Assembly (NCBI GenBank): GCA_018818125.1
Contig: JAHISQ010000062.1
Span: 1-38,929, forward strand
DNA length: 38,929 nt
Direction of reading: 5' to 3'
Source of the DNA: Candidatus Rifleibacteriota bacterium
Lineage (GTDB): Bacteria; Muiribacteriota; Ozemobacteria; Ozemobacterales; Ozemobacteraceae
Shown piece after piece: positions 9,165 to 16,945 of this stretch (positions are counted from its first letter, which is position 1; every line of letters starts with the position of its first letter). The position numbers and the translations under genes are program-made. Under the pieces are notes generated by a model. The model did no database searches, was not told the origin of the DNA, and was given only the letters and a program-made list of their open reading frames with translations.

Positions 9165-9758
9165 ATGCAGGATATGGACAGCAACGAAAAATTCGATATT
9201 AAGAAGCTGCCGAGGCTTGAAATAGACAAGCCTATCGACCAGATGATGCGCATCCTTGTTGTAATTTTTTGTCTGGTTATACCTATTGGCACGCTGCTCC
9301 GTGGGCTCAGAGACGATATGATCGAAGTTCCCAATGCGTTGCTGATTGGCGCAGCCTGGCTGGTGCTGGTCGCGGCAATATATTACGGAGTAAAACGCTT
9401 TTACGTTCTGGACAGGATGCGTAAGGCTCTGTTTCGCGCAACCAGAATTTTTGGTTCAGTCAGCGAAAGCTATGTCTGCGCATTTTCTGATATAAGCTGC
9501 GTTGCTATAGATTCGCATGAAAGAACCACCAAAAACGGCGGATCTACTGGACAATTCTGGTATGAGAGCTGTTTTATTCTCAAGAACAAGAAGATTATCA
9601 GACTGCACCGCACTTTTGAAGACTCATACGATGAGATTCAGGACGCAGAGCAATACGCCGAATATCTCGGTTGCCGTTTTTTCGGTCCCAAACCGGGCCT
9701 AGAAATGAAAGTTGTAAATGACGCCAACGGCGGCACCAGCGTAGAATTTTCGCGCTGA
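9165..9758 (+). CDS. Two-helix membrane protein, unknown function
   Basis: A 197-residue protein: a charged N-terminal stretch, two membrane helices (about 29-47 and 60-80) separated by a short L-R-G-L-R-D-D-M loop, and a cytosolic C-terminal domain of about 115 residues with K-R-F-Y-V-L-D-R-M-R-K-A-L-F. The overall plan resembles PH-like membrane proteins, but no diagnostic motif is visible. GAGGAGA 6 bases before the ATG at 9165 picks this start. It is a single gene, convergent with the dehydrogenase gene and ended by a hairpin at 9792-9811. Confidence 0.65.
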   Translation: MQDMDSNEKFDIKKLPRLEIDKPIDQMMRILVVIFCLVIPIGTLLRGLRDDMIEVPNALLIGAAWLVLVAAIYYGVKRFYVLDRMRKALFRATRIFGSVSESYVCAFSDISCVAIDSHERTTKNGGSTGQFWYESCFILKNKKIIRLHRTFEDSYDEIQDAEQYAEYLGCRFFGPKPGLEMKVVNDANGGTSVEFSR

Positions 9759-9791
9759 ACGTATTGTAAATACATCATCGCGTTTCGCCAG

Positions 9792-9811
9792 AAACCCAGT
9801 GTTCTGGGTTT
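9792..9811 (+). terminator. Probable intrinsic terminator between convergent genes
   Basis: AAACCCAG, loop TGTT, CTGGGTTT forms a perfect 8-bp stem, followed on the plus strand by the T-rich run acttatttaattt. It ends the gene at 9165-9758 and overlaps the stop codon of the minus-strand dehydrogenase gene. Confidence 0.5.
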
Positions 9812-10799
9812 ACTTATTTAATTTGAAGGCTTCCGGGTTGATCAGGTCTGGTGGCTCTTTGCCGGCAAAGAAAGCGACAAGGTTTTCTGCGACCATTTCT
9901 GCCATGCGGGCGCGGGTGGCGTGACTGGCGCTCGAAATGTGCGGTGCCACAACAACATTGTCGAGAGTGAGTAACGGATTGTCGGCGGGTGTTGGTTCGC
10001 CGGCAAATACATCTAACGCGGCGCCGGCGATGTTCCCGGCTTTAAGCGCCTCATAAAGAGCTTTTTCATCGACAACCGGTCCGCGCGAGTTATTGATGAG
10101 AAATGCGGTTCTTTTCATCAGAGCAAGCTTTTCGGCATTAATGAGATTTCGAGTGCTGGCGGTGAGTGGCACATGCAGGCTGACGAAGTCAGCTTCGCGC
10201 AGCAGGGTGTCTAATTCTACGCGCTGCGCGCCGGTTTTCCTTTCGAACTCGGATTTGGCCGACGAGCTGTAGTAGAGGATTTTCATCGAAAATCCTTGGG
10301 CGCGCCGTGCAACCGCCTGGCCGATGCGGCCGGCCCCGATTATGCCGATAGTGGCAGCGTGAATGTCGTAGCCGAGCATCATCGAAGGGTGCCAGGCGAC
10401 CTGCCACTGGCCGTTGCGCACGTATCTGTCGGCTTCAACAACGCGGCGCGCCACCGCCATGAGCTGTGCGAAGGCAAAATCGGCAGAAGAATCGGTCAGC
10501 ACTTCGGGCGTGTTGGTGACGCGAATGTTGCGCCGACTTGCTTCCTGCACGTCAATGTTATCGTAGCCAACAGCATACTGCGCGATGATCTTGAGCTTTG
10601 GTGCCGCAGCAAAGACTTCAGCGTCGATTTTATCGCTGAGCAGCGAGATCATGGCTTCACAGTCACTGATTTTTTCAACGAGCTGCGTCTTTGTTGGCGG
10701 TGCATAATGTGGCCAGACCTCCACGTTGAAGTGCTGGCTCAATACCTGCAGGCCCGCCTGTGGGATTTCTCTGGTGACAAATACTTTGGGCTTAGACAT
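9810..10799 (-). CDS. D-2-hydroxyacid dehydrogenase (glyoxylate/hydroxypyruvate reductase type)
   Basis: A 329-residue NAD(P)-dependent enzyme reducing 2-keto acids such as glyoxylate or hydroxypyruvate. The Rossmann motif G-x-G-x-x-G is at 155-160 (G-A-G-R-I-G). The catalytic set is Arg239 (N-N-S-R-G), Glu268 (A-G-E-P) and His287 (A-P-H-I-S-S-A). V-G-Y-D-N-I-D at 77-83 is the usual substrate-loop motif. It is closest in pattern to GyaR/GhrB, but exact substrate preference cannot be read. A GAGGT site precedes the ATG. It follows the methyltransferase gene by 24 bases, so the two likely form an operon. Confidence 0.9.
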   Translation of the reverse strand: MSKPKVFVTREIPQAGLQVLSQHFNVEVWPHYAPPTKTQLVEKISDCEAMISLLSDKIDAEVFAAAPKLKIIAQYAVGYDNIDVQEASRRNIRVTNTPEVLTDSSADFAFAQLMAVARRVVEADRYVRNGQWQVAWHPSMMLGYDIHAATIGIIGAGRIGQAVARRAQGFSMKILYYSSSAKSEFERKTGAQRVELDTLLREADFVSLHVPLTASTRNLINAEKLALMKRTAFLINNSRGPVVDEKALYEALKAGNIAGAALDVFAGEPTPADNPLLTLDNVVVAPHISSASHATRARMAEMVAENLVAFFAGKEPPDLINPEAFKLNK

Positions 10800-10823
10800 A
10801 TCAACCTCACAAATCTCTGGTTT

Positions 10824-11579
10824 TTAAGTGCCGGAGGGATCCGGTGTCATCTGCATTATGAACAGCAGGGGAATGCCGAGGTAGCGTCCGGCCTTTGGAG
10901 CCTGCGCAGTGAGTTCGGCGTCGGCGAGATGTTCTTCGATGCGGGTAACCCGCAACCCTACGGCGGTAGCGGCGTTGAATATGGTTGCCAGGTCGTGACA
11001 CTGGCTTTCTGGCATAATGTCGGTTTTGGTCTCTCCCAGCTTAAAACGGGCAGAAATGCCAAACAGGTGCATGGCCGGGTGTAGTCCGGTGATGAAGATA
11101 TCGGCGCCTGGCACCGCGACCCGTCTGATTTCGGCGAAATAGTTGTCGAGCGAGTTGATATGCTCAATGACCAGACTAGAAACCACCAGATCAAAATGCT
11201 TGTCAGTAAACGGAAACTCCTTATTCAGGTCGGCGTAATGCCAGTTAATCTGGCTGTTGGCGTCTTTATCCCGTGCCTTTTTGAGCATGCCGTCAGAAAA
11301 ATCTGCGCCGCTGACTTTTGCTTTGGGAAATTGCCTGTGCAGCCAATGTGCGAGTCGGCCGGTTCCGCAGCCGCAGTCGAAAATCTGACTATAGTTCTTT
11401 TGCGCCAGTTTCGGGTAGAGATAGCGCTCTTCAAGCATTATCAGCACGTTGGTTTCTACGTCGTAAATCTCAGACCAAAGGTCGTAACCTTCCTTGACGC
11501 TGACTATTTTCGGATTTTCCGGCAGGAATGGCGATTTGAAAGTTGTTGAAGGTGCATTGTTTTCTGTTTTTTTATTCAT
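10824..11579 (-). CDS. Class I SAM-dependent methyltransferase
   Basis: A 251-residue cytosolic protein with a Rossmann-like SAM fold: motif I D-C-G-C-G-T-G at 68-74, motif II G-A-D-F-S-D-G-M-L-K-K-A, and a motif with F-D-L-V-V-S-S-L-V-I-E-H. It is typical of Methyltransf_11/UbiE-BioC-like enzymes; an N-terminal Y-D-L-W-S-E-I-Y-D resembles the predicted TPR-coupled and BioC type starts. The substrate is unknown. It is the first gene of a two-gene unit with the 2-hydroxyacid dehydrogenase. Confidence 0.85.
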   Translation of the reverse strand: MNKKTENNAPSTTFKSPFLPENPKIVSVKEGYDLWSEIYDVETNVLIMLEERYLYPKLAQKNYSQIFDCGCGTGRLAHWLHRQFPKAKVSGADFSDGMLKKARDKDANSQINWHYADLNKEFPFTDKHFDLVVSSLVIEHINSLDNYFAEIRRVAVPGADIFITGLHPAMHLFGISARFKLGETKTDIMPESQCHDLATIFNAATAVGLRVTRIEEHLADAELTAQAPKAGRYLGIPLLFIMQMTPDPSGT

Positions 11580-11807
11580 GTTTCTGTTTTCCTTATGCCC
11601 GTATTCTCAGGAATTTGAAGTCAGCTATGAATCAAGTTGGCTATTGCATTTTACTGCTTACGGTATAGCGTGGCAATCAAGAAGTAGTTTGTCCTGATAG
11701 TTCGCTTTTCGGCCTTTAACTGCCACTTTCGGTTGATGATACTGGCAAAAAAACGAAAATTGCGCTAATATTTCAGCACTGTCTAAGTTATCAGGGGTGC
11801 ATCTGCA

Positions 11808-12062
11808 ATGTTTTCATACGGAAGGCTGCGTTCAATTTTTGCGTTTGCCTTTCCGTTATTTCTGGCGATACTCTACACTCTCATTGGCTTTTATTACTAT
11901 CAGTCTCATCAGACCAGGCAGGCTGAGCAGGTCAGGCAGCATTGGCGAGATCAGGCTGCGCTAATGGTTTCCCGGGTAAGATCCGAGTATTCAACGTCTT
12001 TGCAGGTCGAAAAATGCCTCAGATCCGTTGTGGAAAATGTTGCAAAATTTGAGGGCATTTAA
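11808..12062 (+). CDS. Truncated N-terminus of a membrane sensor, 84 aa
   Basis: The protein has a basic start, one strong membrane helix (about 9-30, F-A-F-P-L-F-L-A-I-L-Y-T-L-I-G), and a helical amphipathic stretch with H-Q-T-R-Q-A-E-Q-V-R-Q-H-W and a K-C-L-R-S-V-V-E-N-V end. This is the arrangement seen at the N-termini of the two large cyclase sensors at 27217 and 30146 (a helix followed by L-Q-R-Q-S-R-E-W or L-Q-N-R-Y-Q-Q-S type segments), but the frame stops after 84 codons. It is either a relic of a lost paralogue or a real small membrane protein. It precedes the metallopeptidase gene by 18 bases and may be translated with it. Confidence 0.5.
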   Translation: MFSYGRLRSIFAFAFPLFLAILYTLIGFYYYQSHQTRQAEQVRQHWRDQAALMVSRVRSEYSTSLQVEKCLRSVVENVAKFEGI

Positions 12063-12080
12063 CTGGCAGGAATTAGAATA

Positions 12081-14177
12081 ATGTTCGTTGTAAAAAATTG
12101 GCTCAAACTGGTCTGGGTTGTGGTCCTGGCCCTGGCATTTTTTCCGGTGCTGGGGTTGATAGCTCAGTTTTCCGGGAGCATGCCGCTTGCCGCTCTTGCT
12201 TTCGAGCAGGCACCAAGATGGCTGATAGGACGTGCTGACGTCGACCGCTTGGCATACGAAGCTGCCGCTCAGGCTGATTTGTTGCGGAACTGTCGTGAAA
12301 TTGCCGCCGGCAGACTGCGACTTAGACTGTCGCCTGATGTCCTTGCGGAGGACTGGAAAAACTCAGCTTCAGCAGCAGTAGAGCGTCTTTCTCAGTTGCT
12401 GCCAGGTTCGCCGCCATTGCCAGTCATTGAAATGCGTGGGCTTTTTGATTCCTATGGCTGTTTTAACAACCCGTTCTCGCTTGGCATCGATCCTGAGGGT
12501 GATGAGCCTTTGCGAACTGTGGCGCACGAATTGACTCATCTTTATCTGCTCTGGGCACTTATCCCGGGTTTGCCGATTGATTGCCCGCGCTGGCTTAATG
12601 AGGGCTTGGCAGAGCTAGTTTCCGGGCAACACATGGGTGATGATGCTGCCTGGGGCCGATATGCCATGATCAGGTCTCGCGATCTGGTCGATCTGTATGT
12701 TGTGTCGCCAGCCTTTTCCTGGTCGGGCAGTGCGGTTGAATGGCATGCCCGCGAAGCCGCCGCATTGCTGATTGAGTTGCATGGCGAAGAGAATTTTCGT
12801 CGCATGATTACTGGTCTTCGGCTGGCACGGCCTTTTTACTCGGTTTACCCGATTATTACCGGTCGGTCACTCGAAACTTTTGAATCTGACTGGAAAGAGC
12901 GCTTTGCTCGTCAGCGTGTTCTCGAAAATCTGCCTGCCGATGAAATTGCCGCGCGTTTAGCCTGGCTTGTCGATAATCGTCGAATGATCGAAGTTCAGCC
13001 ACTGCTGAATGATCTGCCGGTCAAATATCTGGCCGCTGATGTTCAGCAGCAGTTTATCGGCCGTGCCCGTATGCATGAAGCTCGTATCAGTCTTACTCAA
13101 GGCGATCTGCGCACTGGACTGGGCTGGTTGCGTGGCGTCAATCCAAATCTGCCGGGTTATGCCGGCCTGCGGCCCCTGATTGAGATGGTGCGGAAGTCTG
13201 ATCTGGCGTTAGATCCTGAAAACAGCAGTCGCCGTCCAGAAAAGGCGTCGCCACCGCGCTCGTTGTGGCAGAACTGGTTGATCTGGCTGGTTGCATGGTT
13301 AGCTGCGTTTGTCTTCGCCGGTTCGCTGGTTGCTGCTTATCATTACCTGCGGGCGCTGATTGTGCCATGGTTGCGGATTCGTTGGCAGTTGCAGACTGCT
13401 GGCGGCATAAGTTTTCGCTGGCTTGTGATTGGCCTGACCGGACTTGGTGGCGGATGGTTTCTACGTTTTCTGGTGATTTCGATGATTCCGTATTCGGGTC
13501 TGGTGGCAATGCCTGATCTGCAACGAATTCTTTTGGCGGAAACACTGGTAATAATACTATGGTTAGGGCTCGCATGGCAGTTGAAGCACTGGGAGCCGAA
13601 GCCTACCACGCCCTCTTGCCTGGACTCTTTGCCAGAAACTACGTTGTCACCAGGCCGGACAAAAGTCGGTGTGTTTGTGACTTTTCTAATTGCCGGCATG
13701 CTGCCGCCAATCCTGACGGCTGGGCAGAACGGCTGGCAGAGGATGGGCTTCCCGCTCAGTCATACCGTTCTGGTGTTATTGTTGTTTTTTGCCGGCTCTG
13801 CCGCTTTTGCTCTTGCGGTCTGGTCAGCAGACAGACGTTGGAACTGCGTGCCAGGTCGTCATTTCGGTCCGGCACTTATCTACGCTATATTTCGCGGAGG
13901 CCTGGCAGCTGATCCCTGGGCAAGTATATTTGCGCTGATAGCGGGTTGGAGACTGTCTGAGCTGGCTCAAAGTTCCAGGCGTCTCTGGCCAGTAATTTTT
14001 GGCGATCTGCTGTTGTGCGGTCCAGCTCTTTTGCTTTGTGTGGGCTGGTTCCCGGTTGTTGATCCGGCGACTTGCTTCTGGTATGGCGGTAGTGGCGCAG
14101 TGATCTGGTGGGGAATTTCTGCTGTTATTCTGCTGTTTTATCGGGGCGTTGACTCAGTGAGTCGCAAACCAGACTGA
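12081..14177 (+). CDS. Gluzincin-type metallopeptidase fused to polytopic membrane domain
   Basis: A 698-residue protein. A membrane anchor (about 8-30) leads to a periplasmic domain with the zinc site H149-E-L-T-H153 and downstream glutamate in W-L-N-E174-G-L-A-E-L, the HExxH...NEGxAE plan of peptidase MA-like/gluzincin enzymes. A helical region to about 385 follows. The C-terminal 300 residues hold some eight membrane helices, starting at W-L-I-W-L-V-A-W-L-A-A-F. The membrane half lacks motifs that I can name, though prenyl-protease-like (CPBP) origin was considered. Its role is unknown, with envelope proteolysis likely. The 3' end overlaps the convergent MotA-like gene by 53 bases. Confidence 0.7.
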   Translation: MFVVKNWLKLVWVVVLALAFFPVLGLIAQFSGSMPLAALAFEQAPRWLIGRADVDRLAYEAAAQADLLRNCREIAAGRLRLRLSPDVLAEDWKNSASAAVERLSQLLPGSPPLPVIEMRGLFDSYGCFNNPFSLGIDPEGDEPLRTVAHELTHLYLLWALIPGLPIDCPRWLNEGLAELVSGQHMGDDAAWGRYAMIRSRDLVDLYVVSPAFSWSGSAVEWHAREAAALLIELHGEENFRRMITGLRLARPFYSVYPIITGRSLETFESDWKERFARQRVLENLPADEIAARLAWLVDNRRMIEVQPLLNDLPVKYLAADVQQQFIGRARMHEARISLTQGDLRTGLGWLRGVNPNLPGYAGLRPLIEMVRKSDLALDPENSSRRPEKASPPRSLWQNWLIWLVAWLAAFVFAGSLVAAYHYLRALIVPWLRIRWQLQTAGGISFRWLVIGLTGLGGGWFLRFLVISMIPYSGLVAMPDLQRILLAETLVIILWLGLAWQLKHWEPKPTTPSCLDSLPETTLSPGRTKVGVFVTFLIAGMLPPILTAGQNGWQRMGFPLSHTVLVLLLFFAGSAAFALAVWSADRRWNCVPGRHFGPALIYAIFRGGLAADPWASIFALIAGWRLSELAQSSRRLWPVIFGDLLLCGPALLLCVGWFPVVDPATCFWYGGSGAVIWWGISAVILLFYRGVDSVSRKPD

Positions 14178-14505
14178 CGATTGAGCCATAGAGGAGACTT
14201 GTCAGTGCAACTGCCACATTAGGGCCTATGCTTTGCGGGTCATTGAGAAAAGACAACATACACATCATGCCAACGACAAAGCAGATTATACCAGAGTGCC
14301 ATGCGGCCTGGGATGCTAATTTTAGACGGTTGGCCCGGCTCTGTTGTGATGAGTTGGAGAGCAGCAAAGCGCCGGCTACGCCAAGACCGACTCCCATAAA
14401 CGCCGGAATATTTATTAACAATTTTATACTTCCGCCGCCTAGCTTTGTTAACAGTGCTAATGCTACTATCCAGATGAAGATTCCGAGATAATTCTGTTTG
14501 GTCAT
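14125..14505 (-). CDS. Mini MotA-like stator/proton-channel protein
   Basis: A 126-residue protein with four helices that matches the membrane part of MotA/PomA and lacks the roughly 100-residue cytoplasmic domain. G-G-G-S-I-K-L-L-I-N-I-P-A-F at 23-36 fits the MotA TM1-TM2 region (G-G-S..IDIPS). From residue 72, G-I-I-C-F-V-V-G-M-M-C-M-L, then L-N-D-P-Q-S-I-G-P and A-V-A-L-T-S-L-L-Y-G, fits MotA TM3-TM4 (G-L-I-x-M-L, DDP..IGP, AVALLTTLYG), including the channel proline and threonine. MotA is normally 250-295 residues. No motB is nearby. GAAAGGGT lies before the ATG. It could act in a minimal ion channel or be a regulator. Confidence 0.65.
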   Translation of the reverse strand: MTKQNYLGIFIWIVALALLTKLGGGSIKLLINIPAFMGVGLGVAGALLLSNSSQQSRANRLKLASQAAWHSGIICFVVGMMCMLSFLNDPQSIGPNVAVALTSLLYGSIVSLVCDSLSQRPDKTAE

Positions 14506-14908
14506 GGCTTTACCCTTTCAATATATGGATTAGTGGTAGAAATGAGCTTGCAATGATCATGCCATGCTGATGAGCCTCTATGTCGCAGCTTTTGCTGGTG
14601 TGTCGGTTTTTTTTGCGGAATTTTGCCGCAATTCTAGAGGAAACTTTCTGCTCGCGCGGAGTCTTTTATGCAGCCTGCCTCTGTAACATGTAGCAAATTA
14701 CTTGCTACTTTTCGCACAATCCTCGCCAATCTAGAACGCCGTTCGAAAAGTGGTTGCACGTGCTGAAACTTTCTGGAAAATATATTAACATGAGCACGTT
14801 ACCTATTGTTTTGCCAGTGAGAAAGGTGTTTTAAACAGCAATGTAGCTATTCAGCTGCATTTTCCACGTGACAAAAAAATAAGTTGCGTGCGATAAGGGA
14901 GGATTTCT
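14506..14908. other. 403-base gene-free stretch between divergent genes
   Basis: This holds the control regions of the divergent MotA-like (minus) and secreted-protein (plus) genes. Apart from the inverted repeat at 14690-14708 and the GGGAGGA ribosome site at about 14895-14903, I see no gene, RNA or mobile element in it. Confidence 0.5.
14690..14708. promoter_or_regulatory. Perfect 7-bp inverted repeat, possible operator
   Basis: GTAGCAA-attac-TTGCTAC is a perfect dyad with a 5-base centre, lying about 200 bases upstream of the gene at 14909 and 185 bases upstream of the MotA-like gene. The size and symmetry suit a dimeric repressor site. The TTTT that follows on the plus strand is too weak to argue firmly for a terminator. 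Confidence 0.3.
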
Positions 14909-16693
14909 ATGACGATTAGAATGCTGACAATGATGTTGGCGATTGTAGTGCTGATTTTGGCTGGAACGGGTGTTGTGGCGGCCGGCGAGTTGGCAGAAAA
15001 GGCGGCAAAGTTTGATCGTGCTGTTTCTGAGCAGCACATGCCGCGCGGGTTGGTCGTGAATCTGCAGCCAATCGGAGATGGCACGCAGCAGCGCTATCGT
15101 TCTGCCGGCGACTCGACAATCTGGACTGGAGCCTACATTGCGGCGCAAGTCTTTCGCTACCGTGTTACCCGTGATGAGGCAGCCCTCGATAATCTGGAAA
15201 AATGTCTGCGCGCCTTTGTGCAACTGCACGACATGGCGGGCCAGCAGGGCTTTATCGGTCGGGCATTTGGTAGTCGTGAAGAGCTGGGCAATTCTGCTGA
15301 TATCGTAGCTGGGGTTGGCAGTTACAGCCATCTTTGCTTTAAGGCAGACACCTCGCGTGATCAATATACCGGTATTTTCATGGGTTGTGCTCTCGCCTGG
15401 AAACATATTCGCGACGCCGAACTGCGCGAAGAACTGAGCAGCATGATTGCTACCGCTGCGCACAATCTTATGAACAATAACCTGGCGCTCAAGGCTGTAA
15501 TTAATGGCGTTGAGCTGTCTACTTTTAATCTGAATCCTGATTATGCTTACCAGGATCGCATAACCCCTGAAGAATGGGCTAAAGTCGATGATTTTCCGGC
15601 CAATGTGTTTGCCGCTGCGGTACCTTATTCGGAGCGGTTAGCCCGTATAATTGCACGTTTCAAACCACCGGCGATACGCGGTGGCGAAGCTTTGCGGGCG
15701 CTTTTGATGTTTCAGACGGCCTGCAATATCACCGGCGATGAGGAACTTATCAGATATTTCGATGAAGAATTGCTGGGTCGGCGGCAACTGCATGTGGTTG
15801 CCTCAGAAACCGCAAGATTGCTCGAAGATGTTATTATGGGTCGCAATCTGCCGGTTGTCGAAAGCCGTATCTATGGCATCTTTTCAGCAGTAGGCCGAGT
15901 ATTTGTGCAGATTCAGACAATGCGGGCCGGGGTGCCAGATTCAATTTCAACATGGCTGGAACCCGTTACCATGCTTCCTGTAATCTACGTGTCGGCCAAG
16001 CTTACAAATAGATTGATGAAGGTGCTGGCATTTTTGCGCAAACCCAGCAGTTCTGAGCTATTTGCTGCCTTGGCTGAGCGGGTCGAAAGTAAGGCAGCGG
16101 AGATGCTCGCGCTCAAATCCAACGCGGCGTCGCAAAAGCTTAAGAACCGCTTGCACCAGCTCAACGACTATGCTGCATCGAATGTCGATGAGTTTGCTGA
16201 TACCATGCGTTCTTATGTTGGCTGCAATCTTGGTTTTTTCGCTCTACTTGGTATTCTTGAGCAACCGGGTGACCTGAGACTGCGCACAACGGCGCTGGCA
16301 ATACTGCCACGTGCTTTTGAGCTGATCGCCGATGAGGGCAACAGTATGTACAGCTTTATTGAGGCCGCGCATACCGGGCGGGTTTATGACGATCCGCTGC
16401 TGATTGCTGCACGCAAAACGTTGCAGTTGTACCCTGAAGAACAGACCAATCGTCGCATCGATCACAGTAACAGCCTGCGCCACTCGCTCTGGCCAGACCG
16501 CTTTGGCAGATACGACAAACAGAGCGTCGAGGTTATTCCGATCGATCAGCGGGCGCCGCATATTTTTATCTGGCAGGAACCCCCGCGCATGCTGGTTACT
16601 GGTGCCGATGATCAGACGCGCATTGCACCGGTCGGTTATCTGCTTGCCTACTGGTATGGCCGTTTCCATGGACTGATCAAAGACAGCGACTGA
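14909..16693 (+). CDS. Secreted alpha/alpha-toroid-like protein, unknown function
   Basis: A 594-residue exported protein. The signal peptide is residues 1-25 (hydrophobic L-A-I-V-V-L-I-L-A-G, cleavage near V-A-A-G). The mature part begins with D-S-T-I-W-T-G-A-Y-I-A-A-Q-V-F-R-Y and repeats helical pairs with G-Q-Q-G-F-I-G-R. This is the texture of six-hairpin toroid folds found in glycoside hydrolases, epimerases and lanthionine-type enzymes. No catalytic motif is recognised, so enzyme activity is not claimed. GGGAGGA six bases upstream fixes the ATG. It stands alone and is followed by an imperfect inverted repeat. Confidence 0.65.
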   Translation: MTIRMLTMMLAIVVLILAGTGVVAAGELAEKAAKFDRAVSEQHMPRGLVVNLQPIGDGTQQRYRSAGDSTIWTGAYIAAQVFRYRVTRDEAALDNLEKCLRAFVQLHDMAGQQGFIGRAFGSREELGNSADIVAGVGSYSHLCFKADTSRDQYTGIFMGCALAWKHIRDAELREELSSMIATAAHNLMNNNLALKAVINGVELSTFNLNPDYAYQDRITPEEWAKVDDFPANVFAAAVPYSERLARIIARFKPPAIRGGEALRALLMFQTACNITGDEELIRYFDEELLGRRQLHVVASETARLLEDVIMGRNLPVVESRIYGIFSAVGRVFVQIQTMRAGVPDSISTWLEPVTMLPVIYVSAKLTNRLMKVLAFLRKPSSSELFAALAERVESKAAEMLALKSNAASQKLKNRLHQLNDYAASNVDEFADTMRSYVGCNLGFFALLGILEQPGDLRLRTTALAILPRAFELIADEGNSMYSFIEAAHTGRVYDDPLLIAARKTLQLYPEEQTNRRIDHSNSLRHSLWPDRFGRYDKQSVEVIPIDQRAPHIFIWQEPPRMLVTGADDQTRIAPVGYLLAYWYGRFHGLIKDSD

Positions 16694-16708
16694 TAGAAGA
16701 AGATCCGT

Positions 16709-16789
16709 CGCAGATTACACAGATTGACAAAGATAAAAATAATTCAAATGGATTTGAGTCGAATCTGATGTTTGTCGGTGCAATCTGCG
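16709..16789. repeat. Imperfect 81-base inverted repeat element
   Basis: CGCAGATTACACAGATTGACAAA (16709-16731) pairs imperfectly with TTTGTCGGTGCAATCTGCG (16771-16789), and a second small hairpin TCAAAT-gg-ATTTGA (16744-16757) sits inside. CGCAGATT...CACAGATT strings are widely seen as dispersed intergenic repeats in environmental genomes. It lies just after the stop of the gene at 14909 and has no T-tract. Confidence 0.45.
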
Positions 16790-16866
16790 TATGAAAGACC
16801 CGTTAACTTTTTGTTCTATCTTGCTGTATGCTGATAATTGTGCTTTGCGGCAAGACTGAAGAATTT

Positions 16867-16896
16867 TTGTTTTTGTGGGCAGAGTTGAGTTAGAAT
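16867..16896 (+). promoter_or_regulatory. Sigma-70-like promoter of the photoactivated cyclase gene
   Basis: TTGTTT at 16867-16872 and TAGAAT at 16891-16896 are separated by 18 bases. The whole block closely resembles the predicted promoter at 33158-33186. Confidence 0.4.
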
Positions 16897-16945
16897 CGTT
16901 AACGGATATAGAAATATAGTTTGACGAAATAGAGGCAGTAGCTTT

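Noticed and set aside
13138..13699. Minus-strand frames of 145 and 118 codons
   Set aside because: They are shadows of the membrane half of the peptidase gene on the plus strand, which has a continuous domain structure.
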